DNA of 64,000 bases from Hypomesus transpacificus (taxonomy: Eukaryota > Chordata > Actinopteri > Osmeriformes > Osmeridae), in contig NW_025813856.1 in the NCBI RefSeq assembly GCF_021917145.1, positions 1 through 64,000 of the forward strand. Reading direction: 5' to 3'. Every line of letters begins with the position of its first letter. Positions within the stretch are counted from its first letter, which is position 1. The notes beneath the pieces are model-generated. The model had not been told where the DNA came from. It saw only the letters and a list, made by a program, of their open reading frames with translations, and ran no database searches. Below, piece after piece: positions 1-12,202 of this stretch. Made by a program: the position numbers and the translations under genes.

Positions 1-943
1 ATAGCCAGTACAACCATTTGGAATGTCCTGAAGAAGAAGAAAACTACTGGTGTACTAAGTAACAGACGTCGAACAGGTAGACCAAGGAAAACATCAGCAG
101 TTGATGACAGAAACATTGTGAGAGCTGTAAAGAAAGACCCTAAAACAACTGTTAGTGAGATCAGCAACAACCTCCAGATGGCAGGAGTGAAGGTATCACT
201 ATCTACTGTTCGCAGAAGACTTCATGAACAAAAGTACAAGGGCTACACCAGAAGATGCAAACCACTCATTAGCAAGAAGAATAGGAAGGCCAGGCTGGAA
301 TTTGCCAAAAAGTACAGAGATGAACCTCAAAAATTCTGGGACAAAGTTTTATGGACTGATGAGACAAAGATTAACTTTTACCAAAGTGATGGAAAGGCTA
401 AAGTTTGGAGAAAGAAAGGAACTGCTCATGATCCCAAACACACAAGCTCATCTGTGAAACACGGTGGAGGTAATGTCATGGCTTGGGCTTGCATGGCTTC
501 TTCTAGGACGGGCTCATTAATCTTCATTGAGGATGTAACACATGATGGCAGCAGCAAAATGAACTCGGAAGTCTACAGAAACATTTTGTCTGCCAATTTA
601 AGGAAAGATGCAACCAAACTGATTGGCAGAGCCTTCATCATGCAGCAAGATAACGACCCAAAACACACTGCCAAAACAACAAAGGAGTTCATCAGGGGCA
701 AGAAATGGAAGGTATTAGACTGGCCAAGTCAATCTCCAGACTTAAACCCTATAGAGCATGCATTTTACCTGCTTAAGAGGAGACTGAAGGGAGGAACCCC
801 ACAAAACAAACAACAACTGAAAGAGGCTGCAGTGAAAGCCTGGGAAAGCATCAAAAAGGAAGAATGCAAAAGTTTTGGTGACGTCAATGGGTCACAGACT
901 TGCTGCAGTTATTGAAAGCAAAGGATTTGCAACTAAATATTAA
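1..943 (+). pseudogene. Tc1-like transposase, 5'-partial with C-terminal frameshift
   Basis: Open from base 1. A GRPRK motif (the AT-hook-like linker of Tc1 transposases) lies at about 76-90. The catalytic DDE core is visible: first Asp in WTDETKINFY, second in QQDNDPKHTAK, Glu in SPDLNPIEHAF. Near 868-874 the frame shifts. The uncorrected frame stops at 913-915, while the next frame continues into the family C-terminus ending GFATKY with stop 941-943. The catalytic triad is intact, but the shifted tail and missing 5' end make activity unlikely. The N-terminal paired-type DNA-binding domain is outside the window. Confidence 0.9.
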
Positions 944-1198
944 GTCTTATTCACTTAAATATGTTTTAAGTATATCTGTTCCAATACTTTTTGCTCACAT
1001 GACAAATGGGTGGATTCAAACAAAATGTGATATTTTCTTAGTTGTGCATCAGATCCTGATGTAAATACCTGGAAATAAAAGCTGAAACGTTGATCTCTGG
1101 TCTCACGTTCATTATTTGATGTCAAGCCCAAATGTTTTCAGTCTACAGCAAAAATAAAGGAATTCGCCTCACTGTTCCAATACTTTTGGAGGGCACTG
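1..1198 (+). mobile_element. Tc1/mariner-like DNA transposon, 5' end outside window
   Basis: The right terminal inverted repeat ends at 1198 (reads inward CAGTGCCCTCCAAAAGTATT) and is followed by the TA dinucleotide expected of Tc1 insertion. A second, partial copy of the TTCCAATACTTTT motif lies at about 980. The left end lies before the window. The element sits in an intron of the mitochondrial carrier gene, in the same orientation. Confidence 0.93.
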
Positions 1199-1287
1199 TA
1201 TATGCACACACATATACACATAGCCTTCTACACACAAGAAAACTACTTATCATCCTCCCCGCCTCCTCCACTTCCCCCCCCGCCCAG

Positions 1288-2590
<1,303 letters not shown>

Positions 2591-4190
2591 TGAGATGAAG
2601 GAGCGAGCCAGACCTGCCACAGACTCCTGCTAAAACTCCCCATCAAACTCTGTGTGCGTGCCAGGCGTTGCCGTGACGAGTGGCGTGACTTCTGTACGTT
2701 GCATGAGCAGCATGCAGAGGAGTGTGATCAGTGTTGTGACCAGCCAGCGACCGTAACACGCTACCGCCCGTGTCCTTCACATGTCCTACATGGGCTGTCC
2801 GAGGAGAACCTGCTTGTCCCTGTGTGCTGACTAACTCACCTGCGCCCCGTGAGACTTCCCCTGTGTGCTGGAGAACTGTCTTTTTACATCCCGTACTAAG
2901 AAAAGACGACTGTGGAGAGGATTTCTTGTTTTGTTTTAAAGTCCGGCCCTCCCCTTCCAATACAACTTTAGGTGGAGCATTGAGGTAGCCCTGGAGTAGA
3001 ACAGGGCTTAACCGTCTCCTGCTGTTCTCTGGGACGAGGAGCTTGCACCCAACGTGATCCCAGGGGAAGCACAGAATCACAGAACCACAGAATCATGGAA
3101 TCATCGTATTATGGAAGTGTCCAGAGTTCTAGTTAAGTTCTGCAATGAGAATTGGACAAACGCCAGCAGGAAAGATTCACTGATGAGGAGGAGGATAAAG
3201 AGTTGGGTTGGCAGACCCCGTTTTCTGTTACCTGGAGAAAAATAAATAAAAAACATATTAAGGTATATTTTAGAATTTTTAATATCACAGGACAAAGGGG
3301 TATGATGATAAAGTATTAAAACCATTCAATGTCACATATCCGTTGTTGCCTAAGACATTCAAAGAGCAAAGGGTCCAGATTCAAACTATAAATCGTATTT
3401 ATTAAACTGTTATTTTACCTCAAGTTAAAGTAGTAGTGCAAGTGTTTTAGTACTGGACTTCTCTCAGCATGATTTGGAGATTAAATATTTTTTTAATCCA
3501 AAAACAGGACTGAGGCACACGCTGCAGATCTTGACAAATGCATGGTTGGATGTATTTATCCTGAGTAGCCAATCCCAGGGCTCAGCTCTGCTGATGTCAT
3601 GACAATGATGTCATGGCCAAGAAATGGAATTCCATTGCATATGTATGAGTCTGTGTCGTGTGTTAGAAAGAGAGACTGTGTGTGAGTCTGTAATTGAGAG
3701 GAAGTACACTATTGTACGGAAAAGTTTTGTTCAACCACAGGCCTAAACTGCCCTCGTTATTTCAATGTAGTTGTTTTTTCAGACAACTTCAGTGTTAGTG
3801 TATCAGATAAAGGAATGTGCGTGTTGTATGAAATTATATTCTATATGCAGAGTGACTCTGCACGTTGACTGGATGTGTGTGTTTAAGAATTAAATGAGAC
3901 CCTCAATAGTATGTTTCTGTTCAATTATGGGATTTTATGCAAATGAAGGTGTGTTAGTGGTGCCTTGAAATAAAAATGCTAAAATATGAAAATAACATTT
4001 GCTGTCTGGTCAGTTTTTTTCAATAACTTTATACAAGTGTAAGTTTCTAAAATAAACACAATGAATTCATACAGAAAAGGAAAAGATCGTTTGCAACGAG
4101 GTCCCGGCAGTTGCACAGTGCACCACAAGAGGTTTAAAACGAGAGTCCCGTAACGTAAGCGTCCATTCTACAACAACAAAAAAATGATCT
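2591..4190 (+). other. Probable 3' UTR of the carrier gene, then intergenic spacer
   Basis: No coding exon is recognisable. Poly(A) signal candidates AATAAA occur at 3241-3246 and 3969-3974, the latter followed by a T-rich stretch. Which one is used cannot be told from sequence. Confidence 0.45.
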
Positions 4191-4191
4191 C

Positions 4192-4511
4192 CCAATCGGA
4201 TTGGATTCTTAAATAGCGCCCATCTCATGATTGGCCAAAAACGAGCTGTCGATCAACAAACCCCGTTGACTCCTGCCTGCGCGGAAATAAACCAATAATA
4301 GGCATTACTTTAATTGGTTCAGCCTCCGTCACTGCTCGGGATTGGTTACTTCAGAAGAGAGAAGCTTTCCAGCGTGTTTGATTTCCACCTCCTCTGCCAT
4401 CCACGTCCTTGCCTTTCTTGTCTTCCCGCTCCTGCGCAACTCGACCGGGCCCAAATACTACTTCGATCCCCGTGTGTGTGAGCGTGAATCCCCCTCAACA
4501 GTGTGAATAGT
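4192..4511 (+). promoter_or_regulatory. khsrp promoter with a cluster of CCAAT boxes
   Basis: CCAAT or its complement ATTGG occurs at 4192-4196, 4200-4204, 4230-4234, 4292-4296, 4313-4317 and 4341-4345, on both strands, just upstream of the first coding exon. No TATA box is evident. This fits an NF-Y-driven housekeeping promoter. The transcription start is probably between about 4370 and 4480, which is an inference. Confidence 0.6.
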
Positions 4512-7500
4512 ATGTCGGAATACGGCGCGGTGCCGTCCAACGGGACCGGAGCTGGTGCCGGGGGAAAGAAAGATGCATTTGCAGACGCCGTGGAGCGAGC
4601 TAGACAGGTGAGAAACGGGAAAATGCGGAGCCCGATACTGAATGAAGTCTGCTAACTAGCTAGCTTATGCTAGCCTGTGAAGCTGCAACGAGGCCATCAA
4701 TGGACCGGCGTGGTATGCGTAGCGGGCAGTTTACAGACAGTGTGGAATGGTGGCAAGCTAATTGTAGTAATTATGCTGTCCTCATAGCCCACTGAATTAG
4801 CTAGCGGGTGAGGATACACATGCATGTGTAATACATTGTTTACCTTCATAGCCCCAAAATTATTTAGCCTAAGCTATTGTAATTTAGCTAGCTAGCCTTA
4901 ACATAGAGCTAGCTAGCTAAATGGGTTGCAAGCTAGCTAGCACTAGCTAGCCACATAGGCTCATGTGTTGCTAGCTAGCTCCCTCGCTTACTACCAGTGC
5001 AAGCCAAGTAGTCGAATAAGTAATTTGTCGAACAAGTTGCCTTAGTTGACGACGTCTGTACGGACCTAGCTTTCTACCAAGTTTTTAGCATTGCACGTGG
5101 TTTACAAAGTTTACAAGCTACCGATTCTGGCTAATTTACCAATACATTTCCAATCCGCTACCAATTGAGCGGCGCTAGTTCGCTAGCTTACGTTCCTAGC
5201 AGGGTTCATGAGGACAGCGTGACGCTGACTTAAGTCATCAGGTCAATGTCTTTAGACAGTGGGTAATGCTACTTCTCTTAACACTACCGTGGCTTTGAAC
5301 TCTTGAACCGTCTCAAGATTAGCTAGTGCTAATCCTCAGACGGCTAGGTAACAGTAGGATGGCAAGCTAACGTAAACAAGCCAACTGTGTGTGAGAGAAC
5401 TTACTTTGAAGGGTAAACGTTGTCCGACTTAAAACCCAAGTTGAATAGCAGTTTTGAAAGTAGCCAGCCAGGTGGTTTGAAACAAAAAACCCTGGCGACC
5501 CACATCCTTACCCCGTACCATGTTGCTGTCCTCCAGATTGCCGCTAAAATAGGGGGAGAGGCAGGTACCCCAATGAGCAACAACGGTGGAGCAGAGAGTT
5601 ACTCATTCGCAGGACAGAAACGCTCTTTAGAAGATGGAGGTACGCAGTCTTACACACACACACACACACACACACTGAATATCCCAATCCTGAGGTAAAC
5701 ATGCTCTGACGGATCTAACTTGCATTACTCTCTTTTTCATTAGACCAACCAGATGCAAAGAAGATGGCATCCCATGGTGACAGAGATTCAGGCAGTGCTC
5801 TGTGTATGTTTATCTAAGCATCGCTCTCGCACGCTCGCTCTCACTCACTCATTCTCTTTATCATTCACACTGTAATCGATTATTCTTGCCTGTTCTAGCT
5901 ATCGGAGCTCAGCTGGCTGCCCTGTCCCAGCAGAGGTAAGGATGGAGGCAGTCTCGGTCTCGTAGTCGTCTGATGTTGGTAACACTGGATTAGGGTTTCA
6001 CCAATGTCCTCCATCCTCTTGTTTCTCCTCTCCATCCTTTCGTTTCTCCTCTCCTCCTGCAGTGTCAGACCCTCCACCATGACGGAAGACTACAGAGTGC
6101 CCGATGGCATGGTTGGTCTAAGTGAGTACACACGTGCACCCTTTCACACGCACGTACGCCTGCACATGCTCACATACACTTACGCTCACAGTCGCCTCCA
6201 ACTGCACACGTTGTCTAGAGCAGTGGTTCTCAACCCTGTCCTCAGGGAACCCCTGTCCTGCATGTTTTAGATGTTTCCCTGCTCCAACACACCTGATTCA
6301 AATAAACGGGTTGTTATCTAGCTCTGTAGAAGCCTGGTCACGAACATGCATTTGAATCAGGTGTGTTGGAGACAAGAAACATCTAAAACATGCAGGACGG
6401 GTTCCCTGAGGACCAGGGTTGAGAACCACTGCTCTAGAGGAAACGTGCCTTCTCACAAACTCTCACACACACTCGGCCCTCCAACCACGGGGCAGGAACA
6501 CCCCCCATTGGTCAGCAGTACAAGACTAGAGATCTCTCTGTCTTCTCTCCTCCGCAGTCATTGGTCGAGGCGGGGAACAGATCAACAAGATCCAGCAGGA
6601 CTCTGGCTGCAAGGTCCAGATTGCTCCAGGTGAGCTAGGTGATCTACCTCGGTTCTCTACCTCTCACCCTCAACTTGACCAAGCTGCAGATGGTTTTGGA
6701 TTGACGTTGGTGTTTGCCTGTGTCTGTTTCCCCTTTGTGTGTGTGTGTGTGTGTGTGTGTGTACCTGGCTGTGTGTATGTTTCTAGACAGTGGTGGTCTT
6801 CCAGAGAGGAGTGTGTCACTAACAGGATCACCAGACGCCATACAGTAGGTTCCACTTTCACTCTGTTTACTGTAATAGTTATAATACTTCCTTTGTTTGC
6901 TATTAAATGTCCATACCCTCCCTCCCTCAGGAAAGCTAAGATGTTTCTGGATGAGATTGTGTCACGGGGGCGTGGCACCCCGCCCTCTTTCCATGAGTCG
7001 TCCAATGGGCAGGCAGGATCCATGCAGGAAATGATGATCCCTGCTGGAAAGGCTGGCCTCATCATCGGCAAGGGAGGAGAGACCATCAAACAGCTACAGG
7101 TAACACACACACAGGAGGAGAGACCATCAAACAGCTACAGGTAACACACACACAGGAGGAGAGACCATCAAACAGCTACAGGTAACACACACACAGGAGG
7201 AGAGACCATCTGTTGCTTCTGTAATCCAGGGAGGAAATGGTGCATCTACTACAAGTAGGTCTCCCCAAAAGTCACTGTCACCCTCCCTCCTATCAGGAGA
7301 GGGCTGGTGTCAAGATGATCCTGATCCAAGATGGCTCCCAGCCTCCCAACATGGATAAACCTCTACGCATCATAGGAGACCCCTACAAAGTTCAGGTACA
7401 CACGCACACACACACACACAAACTGGTGCTTTACTATGCTTAGTCCCAGGGGTGCACTGGATAACCTCTCTCTCTCTAGCAAGCAAAGGAGCTGGTGAAT

Positions 7501-10500
7501 GAGATCCTCCGAGAGAGGGACAACCCCAACTTTGGAGAGCGTGGAGAGTACGGGGGTCGTATGGGAGGGGGAGGAGGAGCAGGAGGCGCAGCAGGAGGAG
7601 GAGGAGGAGGGATGGACGTGAGTACTGGAGATCTGCTTAGGAGCGTCAAGAGACGGGCCTGGACCAGGGAGAGTGCTGATCAGCATTGTGTGTTTTAATT
7701 GGTCAGGTCGCCGTTCCGCGCCACTCTGTGGGTGTGGTGATTGGTCGAAACGGGGAGATGATCAAGAAGATTCAGAACGACGCTGGAGTCAGAATACAGT
7801 TCAAACCTGGTGAGCTCTCTCTCTCTGTCTTTCTCTGTCTCTCTCTTTCTCTGTCTCTCTCTTTCTGTCTCCGTCTGTCGCTCTCTGTTTGACTATAAAA
7901 AGCGGGCTCACCTTTTTTCTAAAGAGTTTCTCCCCCCTCCTATTTCCTGTCTGTCGCCGTGCCGACCAGACGACGGCGACGGCCCTGATAAGATCGCCCA
8001 CATCATGGGTCCTCCAGACCGCTGTGAACACGCCTCCTCCATCATCAACGAGCTGCTGCAGAGCATCCGTGTTCGGGAGGAGGGGGGCCAGGGGGTAGGT
8101 ACCGGGGGGAGGAGGTACCTGGGGGAGAGGGGCAGGGGGGAGGAGGGGGTAGCTACCTGGGGGAGGGAGAGGGGGGCAGGTGGGGGTAGGTACCTGGGGG
8201 AGGGAGAGGGGGGCAGGTGGGGGTAGGTACCTGGGGGAGGGAGGAGGGGGCCAGGGGGTAGGTACCTGGGGAGGGAGAGGTGGGCAGGTGGGGGTAGGTA
8301 CCTGGGGGAGGGAGGAGGGGGCCAGGGGGTAGGTACTGGGGGGAGGAGGTACCTGGGGGAGGGGGGCAGGGGGGAAGAGGGGGTAGCTACCTGGGGGAGG
8401 GGGAGGGGGGCAGGTTGGGGTAGGTACCTGGGGGAGGGGGCCAGGGGGTAGGTACCTGGGGGAGGGGGGCAGGGGGGGGGAGGAGGGAGGTACCGGGGGA
8501 AGGGGGGCAGGGGGTAGGTACCTGGGGGAAGGGGGCAAGGGGTAGGTACCTGGGGGAGGGGGCAGGAGGGGGGCAGGAGGGTCAGGTATCTGGTATTGGA
8601 CTGACTTGAACATTGCTTATTTATGTGTCCCCTCCCTTCATAGGGCCCCCCAGGTCCTCCAGGAACAGGCATGTCGCCAGGGCGGGGCCGGGGGCGGGCC
8701 CAAGGGAACTGGGGTCCTCCAGGAGGTGAGGTGACCTTCTCCATCCCCGCCCACAAATGCGGCCTGGTGATTGGCCGGGGAGGGGAGAACGTCAAGTCCA
8801 TCAACCAGCAGACGGGGGCGTTTGTGGAGATCTCCCGCCAGCCCCCGCCCAACGGGGACCCCAACTTCAAGCTGTTCACCATCCGGGGTTCCCCCCAACA
8901 GATCGACCACGCCAAGCAGATGATCGAGGACAAGATCGAGGTAGGGGCACACACATACACACATGCACAGACCAGGTCTACCAATCATATATTGACTACA
9001 CCCCTTCTCTCTCCCTCTCTCTCTCTGCCTGTACCCTCCCTCTAACTCCTCCCCCTCCCCGGCTCCTCCTCTTCCCAGGCTCCTCTGTGTCCGGTGGGGG
9101 GAGGTCCTGGTGGCCCAGGTCCTGCCGGCCCCATGGGGCCCTATAACCCCAACCCTTACAACACGGGGCCCCCTGGTGGCCCTCCACAGTAAGTACACCT
9201 TCCTGTCACTCCCTTTCCCCCCTCTCTTGCTCAGTCTCTCTCTCTCGTTAGCTCAGTCTCTCTCTCTCGTTAGCTCAGTCTCTCTGTGTCTCTCGTTAGC
9301 TCAGTCTCTCACTGTGTCTCTCGTTAGCTCAGTCTCTCTCTGTGTCTCTCGTTAGCTCAGTCTCTCTCTGTGTCTCTCGTTAGCTCAGTCTCTCACTGTG
9401 TCTCTCGTTAGCTCAGTCTCTCTCGTTAGCTCAGTCTCGCTCAGTCTTTCCCCACAATCATGGTCCAGATCTTTTTATCAGGCATCTTCTAACTAGTCGT
9501 ATGTCATGTTCAGCCAGAGTGCTAGACCGTAAGATTCACCCCCTCCCTCCTCCACAGCGGTGGCCCCCCAGGTGGCCAGTACGCCCCCCAGGGATGGGGC
9601 AACACCTACCAGCAGTGGCAGGCTCCAGGACCTCACGACCCCAGTAAGTGCGCACACACACACACACACACTCTCACACAGTCTTTGCCCCAAAGTGTTT
9701 ACCCCCTCCCCTCCCCCCTCAGACAAGGCAGCAGCGGACCCCAACGCAGCCTGGGCAGCCTACTACGCGCAGTACTACCAGCAGCAGCCAGGGGGCGCCA
9801 TGGGGGCTCAGGCCCCTGGGGCTCCAGGGGCCGGAGGTGCGGCGGGCCCGGGGGCAGGGGACCCCAGCCAGGGCCAGGGGCACGCCCCCGGGGGCCAGCC
9901 TGACTACACCAAGGCCTGGGAGGAGTACTACAAGAAGATGGGCATGGGTACACACACGCATGTTTTCTACAACCATGCTCACCCGATTCCAGACTAGTCC
10001 TGGACGAGCTGGCCTTAGCACGAAGTAGCATGCTAAGAAATGTTAGCATGACGTAGCATCCTAAGAAATGTTAGCACTAAGTAGCATGCTAAGTTATGTT
10101 AGCATGACTTAGCATACTAAGAAATGTTAGCATGACGTAGCATGCTAAGGCATCTTAGCTCACAGACTGTAGCCCCCGGGGATATCCTTGACGAGCTCTC
10201 TTGACATTTATCTCTAATGTGCTTTCTCCCTCCCTGCGTACTCGCGCACCTCTTCCCCCCTCCCCCTCCAGCTCAGGGTGGGGCAGCCCCTGCAGCAGCC
10301 CCAGCCCCAGCCCCAGCAGGGGGCGCAGCTCCAGCAGGGGGCCAGCAGGACTACAGTGCTGCCTGGGCAGAGTACTACAGACAGCAGGCTGCTTATTACG
10401 GCCAGCCTGGCCAGCCTGGAGCTCCACAGCAGGGGCAACAGGTGGGGAACACACACACACACACACGAACACACACACACACACACACGCTGGAACACAC

Positions 10501-10622
10501 ACACACACATATGCTGGAACACACACAGGGACACACACACGTGCATAATGCGCATTATATATCAAAAGGTGTATTAATCAACTCTTCCCTGTTCTTTCTC
10601 TCTTCTCCTCCAGGCCCAGTGA
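4512..10622 (+). CDS. khsrp: KH-type splicing regulatory protein (FUBP2/KSRP)
   Basis: Eighteen coding exons in consistent phase: 4512..4607, 5537..5639, 5744..5803, 5899..5935, 6063..6121, 6558..6629, 6787..6844, 6931..7099, 7297..7395, 7480..7617, 7707..7809, 7970..8094, 8644..8940, 9079..9188, 9558..9643, 9723..9947, 10272..10441, 10614..10622. These total 2016 nt, 671 residues. The protein binds AU-rich elements and microRNA precursors and works in mRNA decay, splicing and transcription in nucleus and cytoplasm. Four KH domains are visible at about residues 110-175, 196-265, 298-365 and 402-472 with GxxG loops GRGG, GKGG, GRNG and GRGG. The N-terminus has the family motif [12 protein letters not shown]. 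The Pro/Gly-rich C-terminus carries tyrosine motifs [24 protein letters not shown] and [13 protein letters not shown], and ends QAQ like human KHSRP. Human KHSRP is about 40 residues longer, mostly in its Gly-rich N-terminus. FUBP1 is less likely because KH4 ([20 protein letters not shown]) and the C-terminus match KHSRP. Confidence 0.96.
4640..5190. repeat. CTAGC-rich stretch in khsrp intron 1
   Basis: Many GCTAGC and TAGCTAGC tetramer-phase repeats, all self-complementary, are scattered through the first intron. There is no clean unit, so this is a simple-sequence bias rather than a defined array. Confidence 0.7.
6213..6439. mobile_element. hAT-type MITE in khsrp intron 5
   Basis: The element at 6221-6431 begins CAGTGGTTCTCAACC and ends with its inverted copy GGTTGAGAACCACTG. 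Most of it forms one long inverted repeat. Flanks are the 8-bp near-duplicates GTCTAGAG (6213-6220) and CTCTAGAG (6432-6439), as expected for hAT target-site duplication. Confidence 0.9.
7076..7212 (+). repeat. 41-bp tandem triplication of the khsrp exon 8 end and its splice donor
   Basis: The sequence GGAGAGACCATCAAACAGC through CTACAG|GTAACACACACACAG is repeated, giving identical donors at 7100, 7141 and 7182. A fourth partial copy ends at GAGAGACCATC near 7210. Exon 8 is assumed to end at the first donor, which keeps the KH2 frame. Confidence 0.9.
8090..8600 (+). repeat. G-rich minisatellite filling khsrp intron 12
   Basis: Units of about 30-40 bp contain GGGGGTAGGTACCTGGGGGA. The first unit includes the real donor (GTAGGT at 8095), so donor-like sites recur through the intron. 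Confidence 0.88.
9225..9440 (+). repeat. Tandem repeat in khsrp intron 14
   Basis: About nine copies of a 22-28 bp unit, GCTCAGTCTCTCTCTCGTTA, with TGTG variants. Each copy looks like a pyrimidine tract plus AG, but lies well upstream of the real acceptor at 9557. Confidence 0.85.
10018..10160. repeat. Imperfect repeat in khsrp intron 16
   Basis: About four copies of a roughly 34-bp unit containing GTAGCATGCTAAGAAATGTT. A CA microsatellite in the next intron spans about 10449-10545. Confidence 0.85.
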
Positions 10623-11620
10623 AGAGATTGTTCTGCTGATTAAGGAAACATCCTCCCAGAGACTTGTCCTCTCCTCCTTCCTGACCAGAACACCTCTCTG
10701 GATGTTTCTCTCTGGACTTTTTAAATACTTTTTGTTTTTTCATGAGTCTCTGTCTCTCTCTCTCTCTGTGGTTTTGATCAAAACTAAACGTATCCTTCAT
10801 TGTCTTTCCTCCCCCAGCCACTCCATCCTTTCACCTCGACTCCTTCTCCCGTTATCCCCCTTTTTTTGGTAAAAAAAAATACAAAAAAGAGAAAAAAAAA
10901 GATACAAAACAACAAAAACGTCTGAATATTTACTATTTTACTGATGAAATTAAATGACTAGCCCCCCCCCCCCCCGCCCCCTCCAGTGTTCTTGGAGAGG
11001 GCAAGAAAGGATAGAAAGTTCCAGATCACTGCTGTCTGCATCTGTATGATAATACATGCACTTCACCTAGTACCCTTGTTTCTATTGTGTTTCCTGAAGG
11101 GAGAAACTTCAACTCCATCTGTCAGAACTTTAATTACTAATATTGAGGATCAGTATGGAAGAAATGATTTTTTTATTTTGCAAGCGAACTGATTTTTTGT
11201 TGTTGTTGCTTTTTAGACTTGTTTTCCCCCATTTGTTTTGGTTTTTAATCTCTAGTCCTGTTAATACATTCCCAGTGTTGAAGTAGCTGATATTCCCACC
11301 TTAAAATTGTATTTGATTGTATATCATTTCATTTTCTTTTAGTATGAAGAGGGTGTTTGCCAGGGGTGTGTGTGAGAGACTGGGCTTACTGTCTATGATG
11401 GTACAGTGTGTGTGTGTGTGTGTGTCATGTTGGCGCTGTGGGTCTGGCAGTAGCAGACCTGCTTCGACCCCTCCTCCTCCTCCTTCCCTCTACTGACGAA
11501 CGCATGTCAGAAAAGCCTTTGTTGTTCCAAGTCAAGTTGTCTGCTTTTTTTTCTTTTTTTTACTTTTTACTGCTTGTTTTTAAAAACTTCACAATAAAAA
11601 CTATGAAGAAATGTTTGGTT
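10623..11620 (+). other. khsrp 3' UTR
   Basis: Follows the stop at 10620-10622. It contains T- and A-rich tracts and a C run near 10960. The best poly(A) signal is AATAAA at 11593-11598, followed by a GT-rich stretch. Confidence 0.7.
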
Positions 11621-11902
11621 GCTGTGCTTTGCTCACTACTGGCACCACAGTTAAAGGCAGCTGTCTAGCTAGTGTTAATGAGATCTGCAATTTCTGGATG
11701 AGAATCTGTCCTTTGGATGTAAAATATTTGTGTATTTCATTTAGCAAACTCATTCACCCAAAACTTTGATCCCCCAAAATATTTGTATTGACGAAAACAT
11801 AGATTGCAACATAATGGGGAAAAAACACGCATAAAAAAAACTAATAAAAAGTAGCCTCATTAAAGATGATCACAGACTATGATTCAATGTTTTCAACTTT
11901 CA
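11621..11902. other. Short spacer between convergent genes
   Basis: About 280 bp lie between the khsrp poly(A) region and that of gene A on the opposite strand. No gene is visible. Confidence 0.6.
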
Positions 11903-11908
11903 TTTATT
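11903..11908 (-). terminator. Poly(A) signal of gene A
   Basis: AATAAA on the minus strand, about 295 bp beyond the gene A stop. Genes B, C and D have the same signal at a similar distance (25320-25325, 42398-42403, 55191-55196). Confidence 0.55.
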
Positions 11909-12202
11909 GATTTGTGCTAAAATAGTCCCAGTTGAACAATTCCTGATTAATTGGCAATACTTGCCTAGTTTATCACATGCAAAGACATTTCCCATTATTC
12001 CCCGGCACAAAATTACTTGTCATAGAATTCAGCCATTCACTGAGCACATGAAAACCTATCCCCAACCCAATATAAAGGTGGCAGTTGATTGTATTAAATC
12101 ATATTACTCTTATATATTACTGTAGAGTGAATCATCACCAAAAGACAAGAGTTTGGGCTGGTTGCCATAGGGATGGTCTGAGGGAGGTGTGACTTCATCA
12201 GC

